Assembly (NCBI GenBank): GCA_022241785.1
Contig: JAKOMP010000002.1
Span: forward strand, 58,541 to 110,679
DNA length: 52,139 nucleotides
Source of the DNA: Cyanocohniella sp. LLY
GTDB taxonomy: Bacteria; Cyanobacteriota; Cyanobacteriia; Cyanobacteriales; Nostocaceae
Reading direction: 5' to 3'
Position 1 is the stretch's first letter. Every line of letters begins with the position of its first letter. The translations under genes and the position numbers were made by a program. The notes beneath the pieces were generated by a model, which was not told where the DNA came from, ran no database searches, and saw only the letters and a program-made list of their open reading frames with translations. Positions 1-9,601 of this stretch are shown here, piece by piece.

Positions 1-1340
1 AAGATTTTAGTGAAGATACTTATCGTACCTTAGCTGCTGCTGATAATGCGGTGATGCTGATTGACGTGGCTAAAGGTTTGGAACCCCAGACGCGGAAATT
101 ATTTGAAGTGTGTAAGCTGCGGGGTTTACCTATCTTTACGTTTGTCAATAAACTCGACCGTCCGGGTAGGGAAGCATTGGAACTGTTGGATGAAATTGAA
201 CAGGAATTAGGTTTACAGACTTATGCAGTTAATTGGCCCATTGGTATGGGCGATCGCTTTAAAGGTGTCTTTGACCGACACGAAAAAAAAATTCATCTGT
301 TTGAACGTAGCGCCCACGGTAGCCGGGAAGCCCGTGATACGACTGTAGATTTAGGTGATGCCAAAATTGAGGAACTGCTAGAAGAGGAACTTTATCACCA
401 ACTGAAAAATGATCTAGAACTTTTAGATGGTGTGGGCCCAGAACTAGATTTGGAATTGGTACATCAAGGCAAAATGACTCCCGTGTTTTTTGGTAGCGCC
501 ATGACGAACTTTGGGGTAGAGTTATTCCTGAATTACTTCCTCAAGTATGCACTCAAGCCTGGTGCCCATCAAAGTAGTGTGGGTGAAGTTCCCCCTACGT
601 ACCCGGATTTTTCGGGGTTTGTCTTCAAACTGCAAGCGAACATGGACCCAAAACACCGCGATCGCGTGGCATTTATCCGGGTTTGCACAGGAAAGTTTGA
701 AAAAGATATGACAGTGAATCATGCACGCACTGGTAAAGTCGTCCGTCTGTCTCGCCCACAAAAACTTTTTGCCCAGGAACGAGAATCCATTGATGTAGCT
801 TATCCTGGCGATGTGATTGGTTTAAACAATCCAGGTGTATTTGCCATTGGCGATACCATTTACACAGGGGCCAAACTGGAATATGAAGGGATTCCGTATT
901 TTTCGCCAGAGTTGTTTGCTACCCTGAGAAACCCCAACCCCTCAAAATTTAAGCAATTCCAAAAAGGCATCTCGGAGTTGCGCGAAGAAGGTGCAGTACA
1001 AATTATGTATTCAGCTGATGAAGCCAAACGCGATCCCATTATGGCCGCAGTGGGTCAGTTGCAATTTGAAGTGGTGCAGTTTCGCTTACAAAACGAGTAT
1101 GGTGTAGAAACCATATTAGACTTATTGCCCTACAGCGTCGCTCGTTGGGTTGAAGGTGGTTGGGAAGCTTTGAATAAGGTGGGACGTATTTTTAACACCA
1201 CTACAGTCAAAGACAGTATGGGACGCCCAGTTTTGCTATTCCGTAATGAATGGAATTGTCAACAGTTACAGGGAGATCATCCAGACTTAAAATTAAGTGC
1301 GATCGCCCCGGTATATTCTGGTCAACCTGTGGAAGAATAA
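1..1340 (+). CDS. prfC: Peptide chain release factor 3 (RF3), 5' truncated by window edge
   Basis: RF3 is a cytoplasmic translational GTPase that removes RF1/RF2 from the ribosome after termination. The reading frame is open from base 3, so the gene starts upstream of the window. The first residues ([17 protein letters not shown]) are the stretch just after the G3 motif of RF3, so the P-loop is outside. The G4 motif NKLD is visible ([11 protein letters not shown], near base 150), followed by the EF-Tu-like domain 2 and the RF3-specific C-terminal domain. The C-terminus ends in [20 protein letters not shown], typical of RF3. About 446 residues are present out of a usual 530-545. An internal GTG at base 51 should not be taken as the start. 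The downstream gene begins about 130 bp later on the same strand. Identification is from sequence familiarity with the family. Confidence 0.95.
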   Translation, partial: DFSEDTYRTLAAADNAVMLIDVAKGLEPQTRKLFEVCKLRGLPIFTFVNKLDRPGREALELLDEIEQELGLQTYAVNWPIGMGDRFKGVFDRHEKKIHLFERSAHGSREARDTTVDLGDAKIEELLEEELYHQLKNDLELLDGVGPELDLELVHQGKMTPVFFGSAMTNFGVELFLNYFLKYALKPGAHQSSVGEVPPTYPDFSGFVFKLQANMDPKHRDRVAFIRVCTGKFEKDMTVNHARTGKVVRLSRPQKLFAQERESIDVAYPGDVIGLNNPGVFAIGDTIYTGAKLEYEGIPYFSPELFATLRNPNPSKFKQFQKGISELREEGAVQIMYSADEAKRDPIMAAVGQLQFEVVQFRLQNEYGVETILDLLPYSVARWVEGGWEALNKVGRIFNTTTVKDSMGRPVLLFRNEWNCQQLQGDHPDLKLSAIAPVYSGQPVEE

Positions 1341-1468
1341 TTCACTTGCTGGGACTAACCGGGCGCAATTGATGACCACGGCATCAGAGATTCGCGCTGT
1401 TGTACAACCGTGGATCAGTTAGCAGCGATTAAAGTGCCAAATTTTCTATGCCTTCTCTACGAGACGCT

Positions 1469-3727
1469 ATGCCAACACATGTCGAATTGTCTTTGGAGGC
1501 CGGTTTAGTAGCCCTCAAGCAAGGAAATTATCAAACAGCGATCGCTAAACTCACACCCGTGGCGAGTAGCTCTGAAAATGCTACCGCTAGGTTACAAGCC
1601 CGTGTTGGTTTAGTGATGGCTTATGCACGCAGTGGGCAACTCCGCAAGGCGATCGCCCTGTGCCAAACTCTCACTGAAAGCGAAAATCAACAAGTCAATG
1701 AGTGGGCTAAAACTGCTCTGGCTCACTTGACAAAAGCTAAAAAAAGTAGTAAGGAGTCTAAAAAATCTCCAACGGGATTTGTTGCTTTTGATAATTCTCA
1801 AAACACCACGACATCGAAACCGCAACCCAAAGATACAGTAGCAGAAACTACAAACTCTGGCAATTCATCGGTTGTGCCTTCAGGTGGTTGGCGCAATACA
1901 GCCATCCCCTCGACCAATTACCGCCCCAAAATCATCGAAGAATCATCCAGCAATACAGGGGGATTTTTAGGTTCTGCTAGCTATACACAAGCGCAACAAT
2001 CCAGTGTTTATTGGCGACAGGCAAAACGCGCCAAGGTATGGCAGCCGTTGCGAAAGCCTAAGTTAATTCCCTTACGATTGTTAGCAGCCGGAACATTCAT
2101 GGCTTTGTTTTGGGTACTGCGAGAAGTCCTAAAATTTGCTATGGGTGCGACTAACTATGCTTTAGTCAAACTACCATATCTACAGCCATTACAGTTTCTC
2201 TATCGCAACCCTACTTCATTTTTGTTGATAGTTTTGTTCATCATGATCGGACTATCACCTTGGTTGCTGGATTGGCTAATGACGACCTTTTATGGTCAGC
2301 GAGAGTTACCTAAAGATGTCTTACAGGGCTATAGTCGGGAAACAGCTAGGGTACTACAACGTTACTGCCAACAGCGTCGCTGGCAATCACCTAAACTACG
2401 AATTTTGCCCATAGATGCACCAGTGGCACTGACTTATGGCTATTTATGCCGTAATGCCCGCATTGTAGTTAGTCAAGGGCTATTAGATCAACTGGCAGAT
2501 GATGAAATTGCCACGATTTATGGCACACAGCTAGGGCATATTTCCCACTGGGATTTTGTGGTGATGTCATTGGTGTTGCTGGTGTCATTGCCGATTTATG
2601 GGTTATATCAGCAAATATCAGCCTGGGGAAACAAAAAAGCCTCAGGAATTTGGTGTAGACCAATCACCATTTTGGCTAGCGTCATTTATGGATTTTGGTG
2701 TTTATTAACTGGTTTGGCTTTATGGCTGTCGCGGTTAAGGCTTTACTATAGCGATCGCCTGGCCGCAGAAATCACTGGCAATCCCAATGCCTTGACGCGT
2801 GCTTTACTCAAAATTGCTATGGGAATTTCTAGTGATATCCAAAGAACCGAACATACTAGTGGGTATTTAGAAAGTTTAAATCTCCTGTTACCAGTCAGTT
2901 ATCAGCAAAGTCTTTCTTTGGGTAGTATTGCAGGTCATTTGCCCTTTGAATCGATTTTGATGTGGGATACTGTTAACCCCTATCGCCGCTGGTTTACCTT
3001 TAGCAATAGCCATCCCTTAATAGGCGATCGCATTCAACGCCTCAATCAAATCGCCCGCCACTGGCATATAGATACCGAATTACATCTGACTAGCGAACAA
3101 ACCGCTAAGGTAAAGCGCCACTCCTTTTTATTAAACATTGCTCCTTTTGTGGGTATTCCCCTGGGTGCTTTGTTTGCTGGTTTAATTTGGCTAAGCTGGC
3201 AGACTGCTTTCGCGCTGAAGATTTTAAATTTAAAGTGGATATACGAAGATTGGTCTTTTGTCACAGGTTGCCTACTGATTGGCTTTAGCATCGGTATGGT
3301 ATTCCGGATGAATTCTTTTTTTCCCGATATCAAAACGGCCAGTGTGCAAAATGCTGAACTTCTACCCAGCTTATTAACTAATCCGTCTGGTATTCCTATT
3401 GATAGCATTAGTGTGTGTCTTGTCGGCAAACTTTTAGGTCGTCCAGGTATTGCCAATTGTTTAGGACAAGATTTAATCTTACAGTCCAGTACAGGGTTAA
3501 TAAAATTACACCATACTTACTTAGGACAGTCAGTTAATCCCCAGGATTTAATTGGTCGGCAAGTTATAGTCACAGGCTGGTTCCGCCAGAGTGCAACACC
3601 CTGGATTGATATCCACACGGTACAAACTCAAAGCGGTAAAACCATTCACAGCCCTCATCCCGTCTGGTCTACTGTTGTGGCAATTGCCGCCCAGGCTTGG
3701 GGCGCATACATTTTTCTCACTGGCTAA
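1469..3727 (+). CDS. Membrane protein with degenerate M48 (HtpX/Ste24-like) peptidase domain and TPR-like N-terminus
   Basis: A 752-residue protein. Residues about 1-95 form helical TPR-like repeats, then comes a Ser/Thr/Asn-rich linker to about residue 180. Two hydrophobic segments (about 203-225 and 250-273) precede an M48-like domain, and a further pair of membrane segments lies near 555-610 before a small beta-rich C-terminal domain ending in a hydrophobic stretch. In the M48 domain the expected HExxH reads TQLGH (bases 2525-2539). The first zinc histidine and the catalytic glutamate are therefore Thr and Gln, and the downstream Glu of the RExxAD motif is Leu (RLYYSD, near base 2740). A metalloprotease activity is thus unlikely. 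The start was set at the ATG at 1469 rather than 1448, because the extra seven codons fall in a CTTCTCTACGAGACGC-type repeat seen throughout Nostoc genomes. Function unknown. Confidence 0.8.
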   Translation: MPTHVELSLEAGLVALKQGNYQTAIAKLTPVASSSENATARLQARVGLVMAYARSGQLRKAIALCQTLTESENQQVNEWAKTALAHLTKAKKSSKESKKSPTGFVAFDNSQNTTTSKPQPKDTVAETTNSGNSSVVPSGGWRNTAIPSTNYRPKIIEESSSNTGGFLGSASYTQAQQSSVYWRQAKRAKVWQPLRKPKLIPLRLLAAGTFMALFWVLREVLKFAMGATNYALVKLPYLQPLQFLYRNPTSFLLIVLFIMIGLSPWLLDWLMTTFYGQRELPKDVLQGYSRETARVLQRYCQQRRWQSPKLRILPIDAPVALTYGYLCRNARIVVSQGLLDQLADDEIATIYGTQLGHISHWDFVVMSLVLLVSLPIYGLYQQISAWGNKKASGIWCRPITILASVIYGFWCLLTGLALWLSRLRLYYSDRLAAEITGNPNALTRALLKIAMGISSDIQRTEHTSGYLESLNLLLPVSYQQSLSLGSIAGHLPFESILMWDTVNPYRRWFTFSNSHPLIGDRIQRLNQIARHWHIDTELHLTSEQTAKVKRHSFLLNIAPFVGIPLGALFAGLIWLSWQTAFALKILNLKWIYEDWSFVTGCLLIGFSIGMVFRMNSFFPDIKTASVQNAELLPSLLTNPSGIPIDSISVCLVGKLLGRPGIANCLGQDLILQSSTGLIKLHHTYLGQSVNPQDLIGRQVIVTGWFRQSATPWIDIHTVQTQSGKTIHSPHPVWSTVVAIAAQAWGAYIFLTG

Positions 3728-3863
3728 CATGTTAATTTGGGATTTTGGATGAAGCTGCAATCTACAATTCTCTACTCAGCTAAATGTGAAGAAAAGTTGC
3801 AAAATTAGTTGGCAAATGTTACATTTATTAACACAATTCCCAGTAGTTAATGTAACTTAACAC

Positions 3864-3957
3864 TATAATTCGGTTGTCGAAATCAACTGTTTTACGCCAA
3901 TCTACCCATTTTATTCTGCCCACACAGCAAAAATTAACCAGCCGTCGGCTGGTTTTT
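3864..3957 (+). ncRNA. Possible small RNA with intrinsic terminator
   Basis: A perfect TATAAT (3864-3869) lies about 70 bp before a strong intrinsic terminator (3936-3954), with no open reading frame between them. A short GTTG/CAAC hairpin could form close to the predicted 5' end, leaving an unstructured middle section. This arrangement fits a small RNA of about 80 nt starting near 3876. No convincing -35 box is present, and I do not recognise a known family (the Yfr1 core motif is absent). It could equally be a leaderless remnant or the terminator of the upstream gene. Confidence 0.3.
3936..3954 (+). terminator. Rho-independent terminator
   Basis: AACCAGCC pairs perfectly with GGCTGGTT across a three-base loop GTC and runs into TTTTT. 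The stem is 8 bp. It lies 209 bp after the M48-like gene, so it may end either that transcript or the small RNA proposed at 3864. Confidence 0.8.
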
Positions 3958-4375
3958 GTTTCTAATATTCACTCTTGAGAAAAAAATGTATGTTGTGCTA
4001 CGATTCCATCATGATATTATCGAAAAAGTATGCGCTGAACTAGCTACGTAGATAATACCGTGGTAATGTAGAGGATGGTATTTAATTCTGCGGGCAAGGT
4101 CATCAAAGAAGATATTCACTTTAGCAGGCAGTGGGCTAATAAATTTACAATTCTTAGAATTAAGCTGGTATTAGCTAAACGTTGTGTGCGCTTTCATATT
4201 AAACAAGCTTGATCCCAACGAAAAACTGTATTGTATAGGTTGACAGTTTGGAGTAAAAAATTTGGTTTATGGCAGTCTTGGTAAATAGTATTTATTTAGC
4301 AACCAAAGCTAAAGCCAAAGCCAAGTTATTGTTTTCTTGCCTTGCCATGTTCATTCAACTCTGGAGGTATAGTTC

Positions 4376-4879
4376 ATGTCCGTTCGCCTATATATAGGCA
4401 ATTTGCCAAAAGAAGAAATAGACCGTCAAGATCTGCAAGCAGTCTTTGCGGAAGAAGGTGATGCTGTCACTACGAAACTGATTAAAGACCGAAAAACAGG
4501 CAAATGTCGTGGTTTCGGTTTTCTCACAGTTAACAACGACGAACAAGCTGATGAAATTATTGAAAAATATAATGGTCAATTGTTCAAAGAGACTCCTATC
4601 AAGCTAGAAAAAGCATTACCCAGAACCAAAGGTGAAGAGGGTGAAGAGCAACAAGCACCTAAAGTTGCTAGTAGTACTGCGGGTACTCATCCCGTTCCTA
4701 ACACCAACAAAGAAAGCAGTCGTCGTGAAAAAGGTGCTAAGAAGTCCCGACGTGGCGGCGGCGGCGGTGTCCGTGAAACTAGTACAAGTACTGACTCAGA
4801 CACCATTCGTCCAGATCCACGCTGGGCTTCTGAATTAGAAAAGCTCAAACAGATGCTAGCTGCACAAACTACAAATTGA
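4376..4879 (+). CDS. RNA-binding protein, single RRM with long disordered C-terminus
   Basis: A 167-residue protein with one RNA recognition motif at residues 3-79: RNP2 is RLYIGNL and RNP1 is CRGFGFLTV, including the conserved aromatics. Residues 90-167 are low complexity and basic, with RRGGGGG, ending in a predicted helix PDPRWASELEKLKQML. Cyanobacterial Rbp proteins are usually about 100 residues with a short Gly-rich tail, so this is a longer subtype. It would bind RNA in the cytoplasm. GGAGG at 4362-4366 is a good ribosome binding site 9 bases ahead of the ATG. An AT-rich inverted repeat follows the stop. RRM assignment is secure, the biological role is not known. Confidence 0.9.
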   Translation: MSVRLYIGNLPKEEIDRQDLQAVFAEEGDAVTTKLIKDRKTGKCRGFGFLTVNNDEQADEIIEKYNGQLFKETPIKLEKALPRTKGEEGEEQQAPKVASSTAGTHPVPNTNKESSRREKGAKKSRRGGGGGVRETSTSTDSDTIRPDPRWASELEKLKQMLAAQTTN

Positions 4880-4903
4880 GTCATTGGGGATAGGAGTTAA
4901 AAC

Positions 4904-4940
4904 ATTAAAAATTACCAAATTTGGGGTTTTAATTTTTAAT
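4904..4940 (+). terminator. AT-rich hairpin after the RRM gene, possible terminator
   Basis: ATTAAAAATTA at 4904-4914 is matched exactly by TAATTTTTAAT at 4930-4940, an 11-bp stem 25 bp after the stop codon of the RRM gene. The stem is nearly all A/T and thus weak, but the position fits an intrinsic terminator. Confidence 0.35.
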
Positions 4941-5397
4941 TCCCAAAAATTCCCTAATTCCTCATTTACTCAATCCAATGGTCTTTATAGCCATTATTTT
5001 CGGTGCGATTACTATTTTGGGTAGAACGCGGCTGCTTGCTAACTCTGTTCATAGTTACTGTTTCGCAGTATATCTTTGGATGAATCATACTAGCAGCCGC
5101 GATCGCACTTCTACTAAACTCAGTCTTTTCCAGTATTCCAGAGTCAAAATAGCTGCGTTAAGGGCAACATATAACTCTTCAACTGCATATAAATTTTTAT
5201 TTTAAAAATACTTACCAAAAAATATCTTTATTATATCTATATTCAAGAGTGCATTAGTTTGGGGATATTTTGTATTTGTCAGATATCAGCATCAGGCTAA
5301 ACAAATACCACCAAAGCATTTTTAAATTCCGTCTCCAGATAATCTTTATTTTCAGTAGTTATTTTTGTTATAAATAACTCCCGAAGAGATCATACAA
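4941..5397. other. Gap with a 9-bp inverted repeat
   Basis: No credible gene. GCGGCTGCT (5028-5036) and AGCAGCCGC (5092-5100) form a 9-bp inverted repeat separated by 55 bases and the right arm overlaps a near-HIP1 site. A 75-codon open frame across this region has no ribosome binding site and an unlikely composition. Confidence 0.4.
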
Positions 5398-5880
5398 GTG
5401 ATAAAAATGGAACCTGAAAAAAGTCAAAACCAACAGCAGCTAGATAGTCAAGTCTTGTTAGCCAATGCAAAACTCGCCTTAAAAGCCGAATACCAAAGAT
5501 CAGCTGCTTTAATTTCACAACTGCAAGCTCTAAAAATCCAATTAAAGGAAGTTCAGGCGGAAAACAAAATTTTGAGAGAAAATGTTTCTGAAGATGTCAT
5601 TAAGCACTTCGAGGAACGCACCCAAGCAGCAGAAGTGCGATCGCTAAAAACCGAAGTACGGCAAAAATTCCTGGAAGCTAATGGTTGCAAGGATGATGAG
5701 AGCTTCGATACTCTATGGGACAGCATTAAGAATAAGATGAAGCTCAAAGATGGTGAGGTGATAATTGTTGCTCCCAATGGTACCCCTAAGTTCACCTTAA
5801 ATGGCAACCTGTTAACTTTGAAGGATTTTATTCAATCCCTGAAGGAAGACCCTATCTCAAGAAAATTTTTCTGTGAATAG
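5398..5880 (+). CDS. Hypothetical coiled-coil protein
   Basis: A 160-residue protein I do not recognise. Residues about 10-70 are a continuous charged helix with heptad spacing of Leu/Ile (ISQLQALKIQLKEVQAENKI), predicted to be a coiled coil. Residues about 85-155 look globular and mixed alpha/beta. A GTG start at 5398 is chosen because GAAGAG lies nine bases upstream, and an ATG three codons later (5407) is the alternative. It has no signal peptide or membrane segment. The stop is 20 bp from the end of the convergent ribbon-helix-helix gene. Charge pattern and helix are seen directly, function cannot be inferred. Confidence 0.65.
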   Translation: MIKMEPEKSQNQQQLDSQVLLANAKLALKAEYQRSAALISQLQALKIQLKEVQAENKILRENVSEDVIKHFEERTQAAEVRSLKTEVRQKFLEANGCKDDESFDTLWDSIKNKMKLKDGEVIIVAPNGTPKFTLNGNLLTLKDFIQSLKEDPISRKFFCE

Positions 5881-5899
5881 CCTGGTACATTAACAAAAG

Positions 5900-6076
5900 C
5901 TACTCATCTTCGTCTCCTGGTGGTCGTTCGCTCCCACTTTGTTGGGCATCCCATTCCAAAATCATCCGCTCTAACATTTCCGACTGTGTACAGTTATTAA
6001 CCGCAGCGTAGCTTTTAATTAACTTTCTGACTTGAGGACTCATGTGGCGTATCTCTAGTTGGTTACTCTCTGCCAT
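5900..6076 (-). CDS. Small ribbon-helix-helix-like protein (58 aa)
   Basis: A 58-residue open frame on the minus strand, ATG at 6076 and TAG at 5900. The order is a short polar strand (NQLEIRHM), a helix SPQVRKLIKSYAAVNNC, a turn, a second helix TQSEMLERMILEWDAQQ and an acidic tail (PPGDEDE). That strand-helix-helix plan and length match ribbon-helix-helix DNA-binding proteins of the Arc/CopG/MetJ type, including many antitoxins. No toxin gene is adjacent: the next gene upstream is the plus-strand coiled-coil gene (tail-to-tail), and the other side is the radical SAM gene 136 bp away. Its acidic tail could be a partner-binding segment. Fold assignment is inference from pattern. Confidence 0.6.
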   Translation of the reverse strand: MAESNQLEIRHMSPQVRKLIKSYAAVNNCTQSEMLERMILEWDAQQSGSERPPGDEDE

Positions 6077-6211
6077 GTCTATTAGTTATTAGTGTCTATT
6101 ATTTATCTTACATCTTGTACCTTTGTGAATAGCGATCGCCTATCCCCAGTGACATTACGTGAATTTTGCGTAAGTACTAATGATTTTCATCCAGGCGATC
6201 GCTTATTCAGT

Positions 6212-7798
6212 TTAAGATTTTACAAGCATTGGTTCTGGCTCAGGTAGCACGGGCGCTCTTAGTGGGTCGTAGCCTAGTTGTTGAGTAATCCGTTCTCTAG
6301 CTAAAGCGCGGTACTCCCAAAAATGTTCGCCAGCAGCGCATAAACCCAAATACATATTCAGAACTTGTGGTTTTTTCCATAAAATCGTCCATAGTTGTTG
6401 CCAAAACTGCCAGCGGATTTCCTTCCGCCGTAAGCCCTGATGCCAGATTAACTGAGCAACCAGCCGCAACCCTTTACCTGGAGAAAATTGCATGGTTTGC
6501 TTTCGCTCTACTGGCGAGTTAATACTCAGGCATTGCTGGAAACAGCGTCTGAGATAGTTACTGGGTTCATATAATTTCCAGAAGCCTTCTGCATACTCCT
6601 TAGCAATTTCAGCTACGGGGCGAGTGGGGACAAAATTCATCAAACTATTCTGGTCTCCTAGCTCAGTCACACCAACACCCTCTAATAAACGCTCCTCTTT
6701 TTGCAGACGGTTCCATAAAGCCGTATTGGGCAAAGCTTGGAGGATACCTAACATAGGTTGAGGAATACTGGTTTGTTCCACAAAAGCTTGGATTCGTTCT
6801 CCTGCACCTGGGCGTTCGCCATCAAAACCAAGGATAAACCCGGCATATATCAGCATCCCTGCGTCATTAATTTTCCGACAGGCTTCGATGAGGGGATTGC
6901 GAGTATTTTGCATCTTTTGGGTTAATTGCAGGCTGTCTTGGTCAGGAGTTTCAATACCGAGAAAGACAGCATAAAAACCTGCTTCATTCATTAATTGTAA
7001 AAGTTCGTCATCTTCTGCCAAATTTACAGATGCTTCAGTAATGAAGGTAAATGGATAATTGTGCTGCTTAACCCAAGGAATCAATTCTCTTAAGAAGCGT
7101 TTAACGTTACGCTGATTGCCAATAAAGTTGTCATCAACAATGAAGAGTGACCCTCGCCAACCTAAATCATACAGTGCTTGTAACTCAGCTATGGTCTGTT
7201 GGGGTTCTTTGGTGCGTGGTTTACGACCGTAAAGTGTAATAATGTCGCAAAATTCGCAATTGAAGGGACAACCTCGAGAAAACTGGATAGCCATCATCAA
7301 GTAGGCATCCCGTTGTAGTAAGTCAAAACGCGGCATCGGGCTTTGACTGACATCAGGTTTTTCTAGAGAGCGAAATATTCCTTGCTCCTGACCTTGATTA
7401 AGGGCTTCCAGAAACTGGGGAATCGTGAGTTCCCCCTCATCCAAAACCAGGTAATGCGCTCCAGAGTCAAGAGCATCTTGGGGGACAGAGGTGGGGTATG
7501 GGCCACCAACGGCAACTTTTTTGCCTAAGCGCACTGCTTTTTGAATCAGGGCGTGGAAGTCTGGCTTTTGTACCAGCATCGCCGAGAGGATTACTAGGTC
7601 ACACCACTCCCAATCAGCCTCGGTTTCTAGATTGACATTGCGATCGCAAAATCTAATTTCCCAATCTTGGGGTAGAAGGGCTGCTACTGTAATGATTCCT
7701 AGTGGAGGCAAAACAGCTTTGAGTCCGGCGATTTTCATAAAGCGATCGTAAGACCAAAATGACTGGGGAAATTGAGGATAAATCAATAGTGCTTTCAT
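6212..7798 (-). CDS. B12-binding radical SAM protein with DUF4070-type C-terminus
   Basis: A 528-residue protein. Residues about 1-140 are a cobalamin-binding Rossmann-like domain without the usual DxHxxG histidine. The radical SAM barrel begins near 165 with CxxxCxxC at C177, C181 and C184 (RGCPFNCEFC), which binds a 4Fe-4S cluster and S-adenosylmethionine. VDDNFIGN near 222 and GIETPDQDSL near 284 are typical of this group. The C-terminal 180 residues match the extension seen in families annotated as B12-binding radical SAM proteins with DUF4070; some relatives modify hopanoids. The substrate cannot be read from the sequence. It is transcribed alone and preceded by a 1.2 kb intergenic region. 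Confidence 0.85.
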   Translation of the reverse strand: MKALLIYPQFPQSFWSYDRFMKIAGLKAVLPPLGIITVAALLPQDWEIRFCDRNVNLETEADWEWCDLVILSAMLVQKPDFHALIQKAVRLGKKVAVGGPYPTSVPQDALDSGAHYLVLDEGELTIPQFLEALNQGQEQGIFRSLEKPDVSQSPMPRFDLLQRDAYLMMAIQFSRGCPFNCEFCDIITLYGRKPRTKEPQQTIAELQALYDLGWRGSLFIVDDNFIGNQRNVKRFLRELIPWVKQHNYPFTFITEASVNLAEDDELLQLMNEAGFYAVFLGIETPDQDSLQLTQKMQNTRNPLIEACRKINDAGMLIYAGFILGFDGERPGAGERIQAFVEQTSIPQPMLGILQALPNTALWNRLQKEERLLEGVGVTELGDQNSLMNFVPTRPVAEIAKEYAEGFWKLYEPSNYLRRCFQQCLSINSPVERKQTMQFSPGKGLRLVAQLIWHQGLRRKEIRWQFWQQLWTILWKKPQVLNMYLGLCAAGEHFWEYRALARERITQQLGYDPLRAPVLPEPEPMLVKS

Positions 7799-9007
7799 AG
7801 AATCCTTTGTGCAATTTTAGTTTACTTTGGTGTCGGCAAATGCATGAAGAAGCTTCACCTAAATTTGCTTATTATTCGTATAGCTTAGTTTCTTTAATAC
7901 GCCTCTAGATAGGCATTTAGCTATACTTAGCTCATAGAAAATGCTAACCTAATTTTAAAAAGGTAAATTATTTAAAACAATAAATGTCTTAAAATAACCA
8001 TTAGATAGATTTATTTTCATATAAGGTATGCATATGTGTAAATATATCTTAGTAAAGATATTTTTAGACATTAGTAGTACGGTAATCATAAGTATCACTG
8101 CACTATTAATATTACCATCTATCTAAGGGTTTATTTAGGCATAAATCAACACCATGCCAGTTAAGGGGAGAATATTGTTATTCAGTAGTAAAATCTGGCA
8201 TTGATTTACTGTATATATTTTATACATAGAAGTAAGGGTTTTAAATTATACTTTAATACTCAATTAATTATTAAGAATGTAACCCGGAGAAATTTTGATT
8301 AGTGAGTTGAGTTGTCAAATAATTTGAGTAATCCTTAACCATCAGTCATATAGGATATAGGACTCCTATTTAATTATTGAAAAAACTCTGTATACTCAAA
8401 AAGTATTCTTTCCTACTCCCCACTCCTCGCTTACGCAAATAATTATGGCTACGCCACGCAAGCTATTACATTCCTGCTATATTTTGTTCGGAAATGGAGG
8501 CGTTTAATCGAGATGAAAAAAATATATTTTCAGATTTGAGGCTGAAAGGTATATGTAGTGAATGTTAAAAGCCATTTTGCTAATTTTTCAATACTTAAAT
8601 CTTGTATCAAATTAACTTAAAAAACAATAAATTCTAAGTGTAAAACTACCATGGAATAAGGAATTTTACATGTATAAAGTATTTAATAAAATATAACTGC
8701 TATAATAAAAGTTACAAACAGAGTTTATTTAATTCTTGCTGAAGAAAAAAGTTGAGAAGATTATAAGGAATTTATAGATATTAAGCCAACACCTGAAACT
8801 TAGTTGGCAACATTTAACTTAAAAACAAAGCACATAAGAGTAGAAGAAACCCTCATTGCTTGGGAGCCCCATTCTAAACTTTCCATTCGTGAGTGAATCA
8901 AAAGAAGGTATATCTTTAAATTAGTAGTTTTTGTAAGTCTACTAATTAAGTAACCCTGGGAATCACTATAGAGCGAAATAAGTTCATTATTTTGAAGGAG
9001 TTTGTTG
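7799..9007. other. 1.2 kb AT-rich gap upstream of apcA paralogue
   Basis: No coding potential on either strand. The region is clearly richer in A+T than the genes around it. It contains an interrupted inverted repeat (ATGCCAG at 8154-8160 with CTGGCAT at 8195-8201, extended by AAATCAA/TTGATTT arms), and near 8440-8466 a fragment with the GGCTACGCCACGCAAGC word that is dispersed in Nostoc genomes. The last part must carry the promoter of the apcA paralogue; AAGGAG at 8995-9000 is its ribosome binding site. Confidence 0.5.
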
Positions 9008-9493
9008 ATGAGCCTAATTATAAAGTCAATTTTACAGGCCGATGCTGAAGCCCGCTATCTCAACCCTGGAGATATGGAGCCGATTAAGAACTTTGTCAAG
9101 AGTGGTGAACGCCGTCTACGTCTTGTTCAGGTCTTAAACGAAAACCGAGAGAGGATTGTTAAACAATCTGGAAATCAGCTATTTCAAAAGCGCCCAGATA
9201 TCATCTCACCTGGTGGTAACGCTTATGGTCAGGAAATGACTGCAACTTGTCTGCGTGACATGGATTACTACCTACGCTTGATTACCTACAGTGTCGTCAC
9301 GGGTGAGTCTACACCAATTCAAGAGATTGGAGTTATTGGTGCTAGAGAAATGTACAGATCTCTGGGTACTCCCATTGAAGCTGTTGCTGAAGGTATCAGT
9401 GCCATGAAGAATATCGTCACCTCAATGATGTCAGCGGAAGACGCTAGCGAAGTTGGCGCTTACTTTGACTACCTAATCGCTGGTCTTCAATAG
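9008..9493 (+). CDS. apcA: Allophycocyanin alpha subunit paralogue
   Basis: A 161-residue phycobiliprotein, exactly the length of ApcA. It shares the ApcA landmarks DAEARYL near the N-terminus, SPGGNAYG before the chromophore site, the phycocyanobilin cysteine C81 in [13 protein letters not shown], and the ending [10 protein letters not shown]. It therefore should bind one bilin and pair with a beta subunit in the phycobilisome core. It differs at many positions from the main ApcA (for example [18 protein letters not shown]), and no apcB or apcC lies beside it, so it is a second, orphan copy, perhaps used under particular light or in particular cells. The start is the ATG at 9008 with AGGAG seven bases upstream; two TTG codons just before it were rejected. 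Confidence 0.92.
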   Translation: MSLIIKSILQADAEARYLNPGDMEPIKNFVKSGERRLRLVQVLNENRERIVKQSGNQLFQKRPDIISPGGNAYGQEMTATCLRDMDYYLRLITYSVVTGESTPIQEIGVIGAREMYRSLGTPIEAVAEGISAMKNIVTSMMSAEDASEVGAYFDYLIAGLQ

Positions 9494-9601
9494 GATATAG
9501 CATTTCTAACTTTGGTGTTAGATGCTAGAGGCTAAACAATCAACAGGGAAAGCGTTATAATGACCTTTCTTGACTACATATCACCATATTGGAGAGCAAT
9601 T

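Larger units (their letters stand above)
3728..4375. other. Gap between M48-like gene and RRM gene
   Basis: Apart from the TATAAT, the terminator and the candidate small RNA near 3864-3957, I see no coding potential. The last 150 bases are the likely 5' leader and promoter area of the RRM protein, with an AGCTAAAGCCAAAGCCAAG direct repeat near 4307-4325. Long leaders are common for cold-inducible cyanobacterial rbp genes, but nothing here proves it. Confidence 0.5.

Noticed and set aside
4978-5205. 75-codon frame after the RRM gene
   Set aside because: No ribosome binding site, random composition, includes an inverted repeat.
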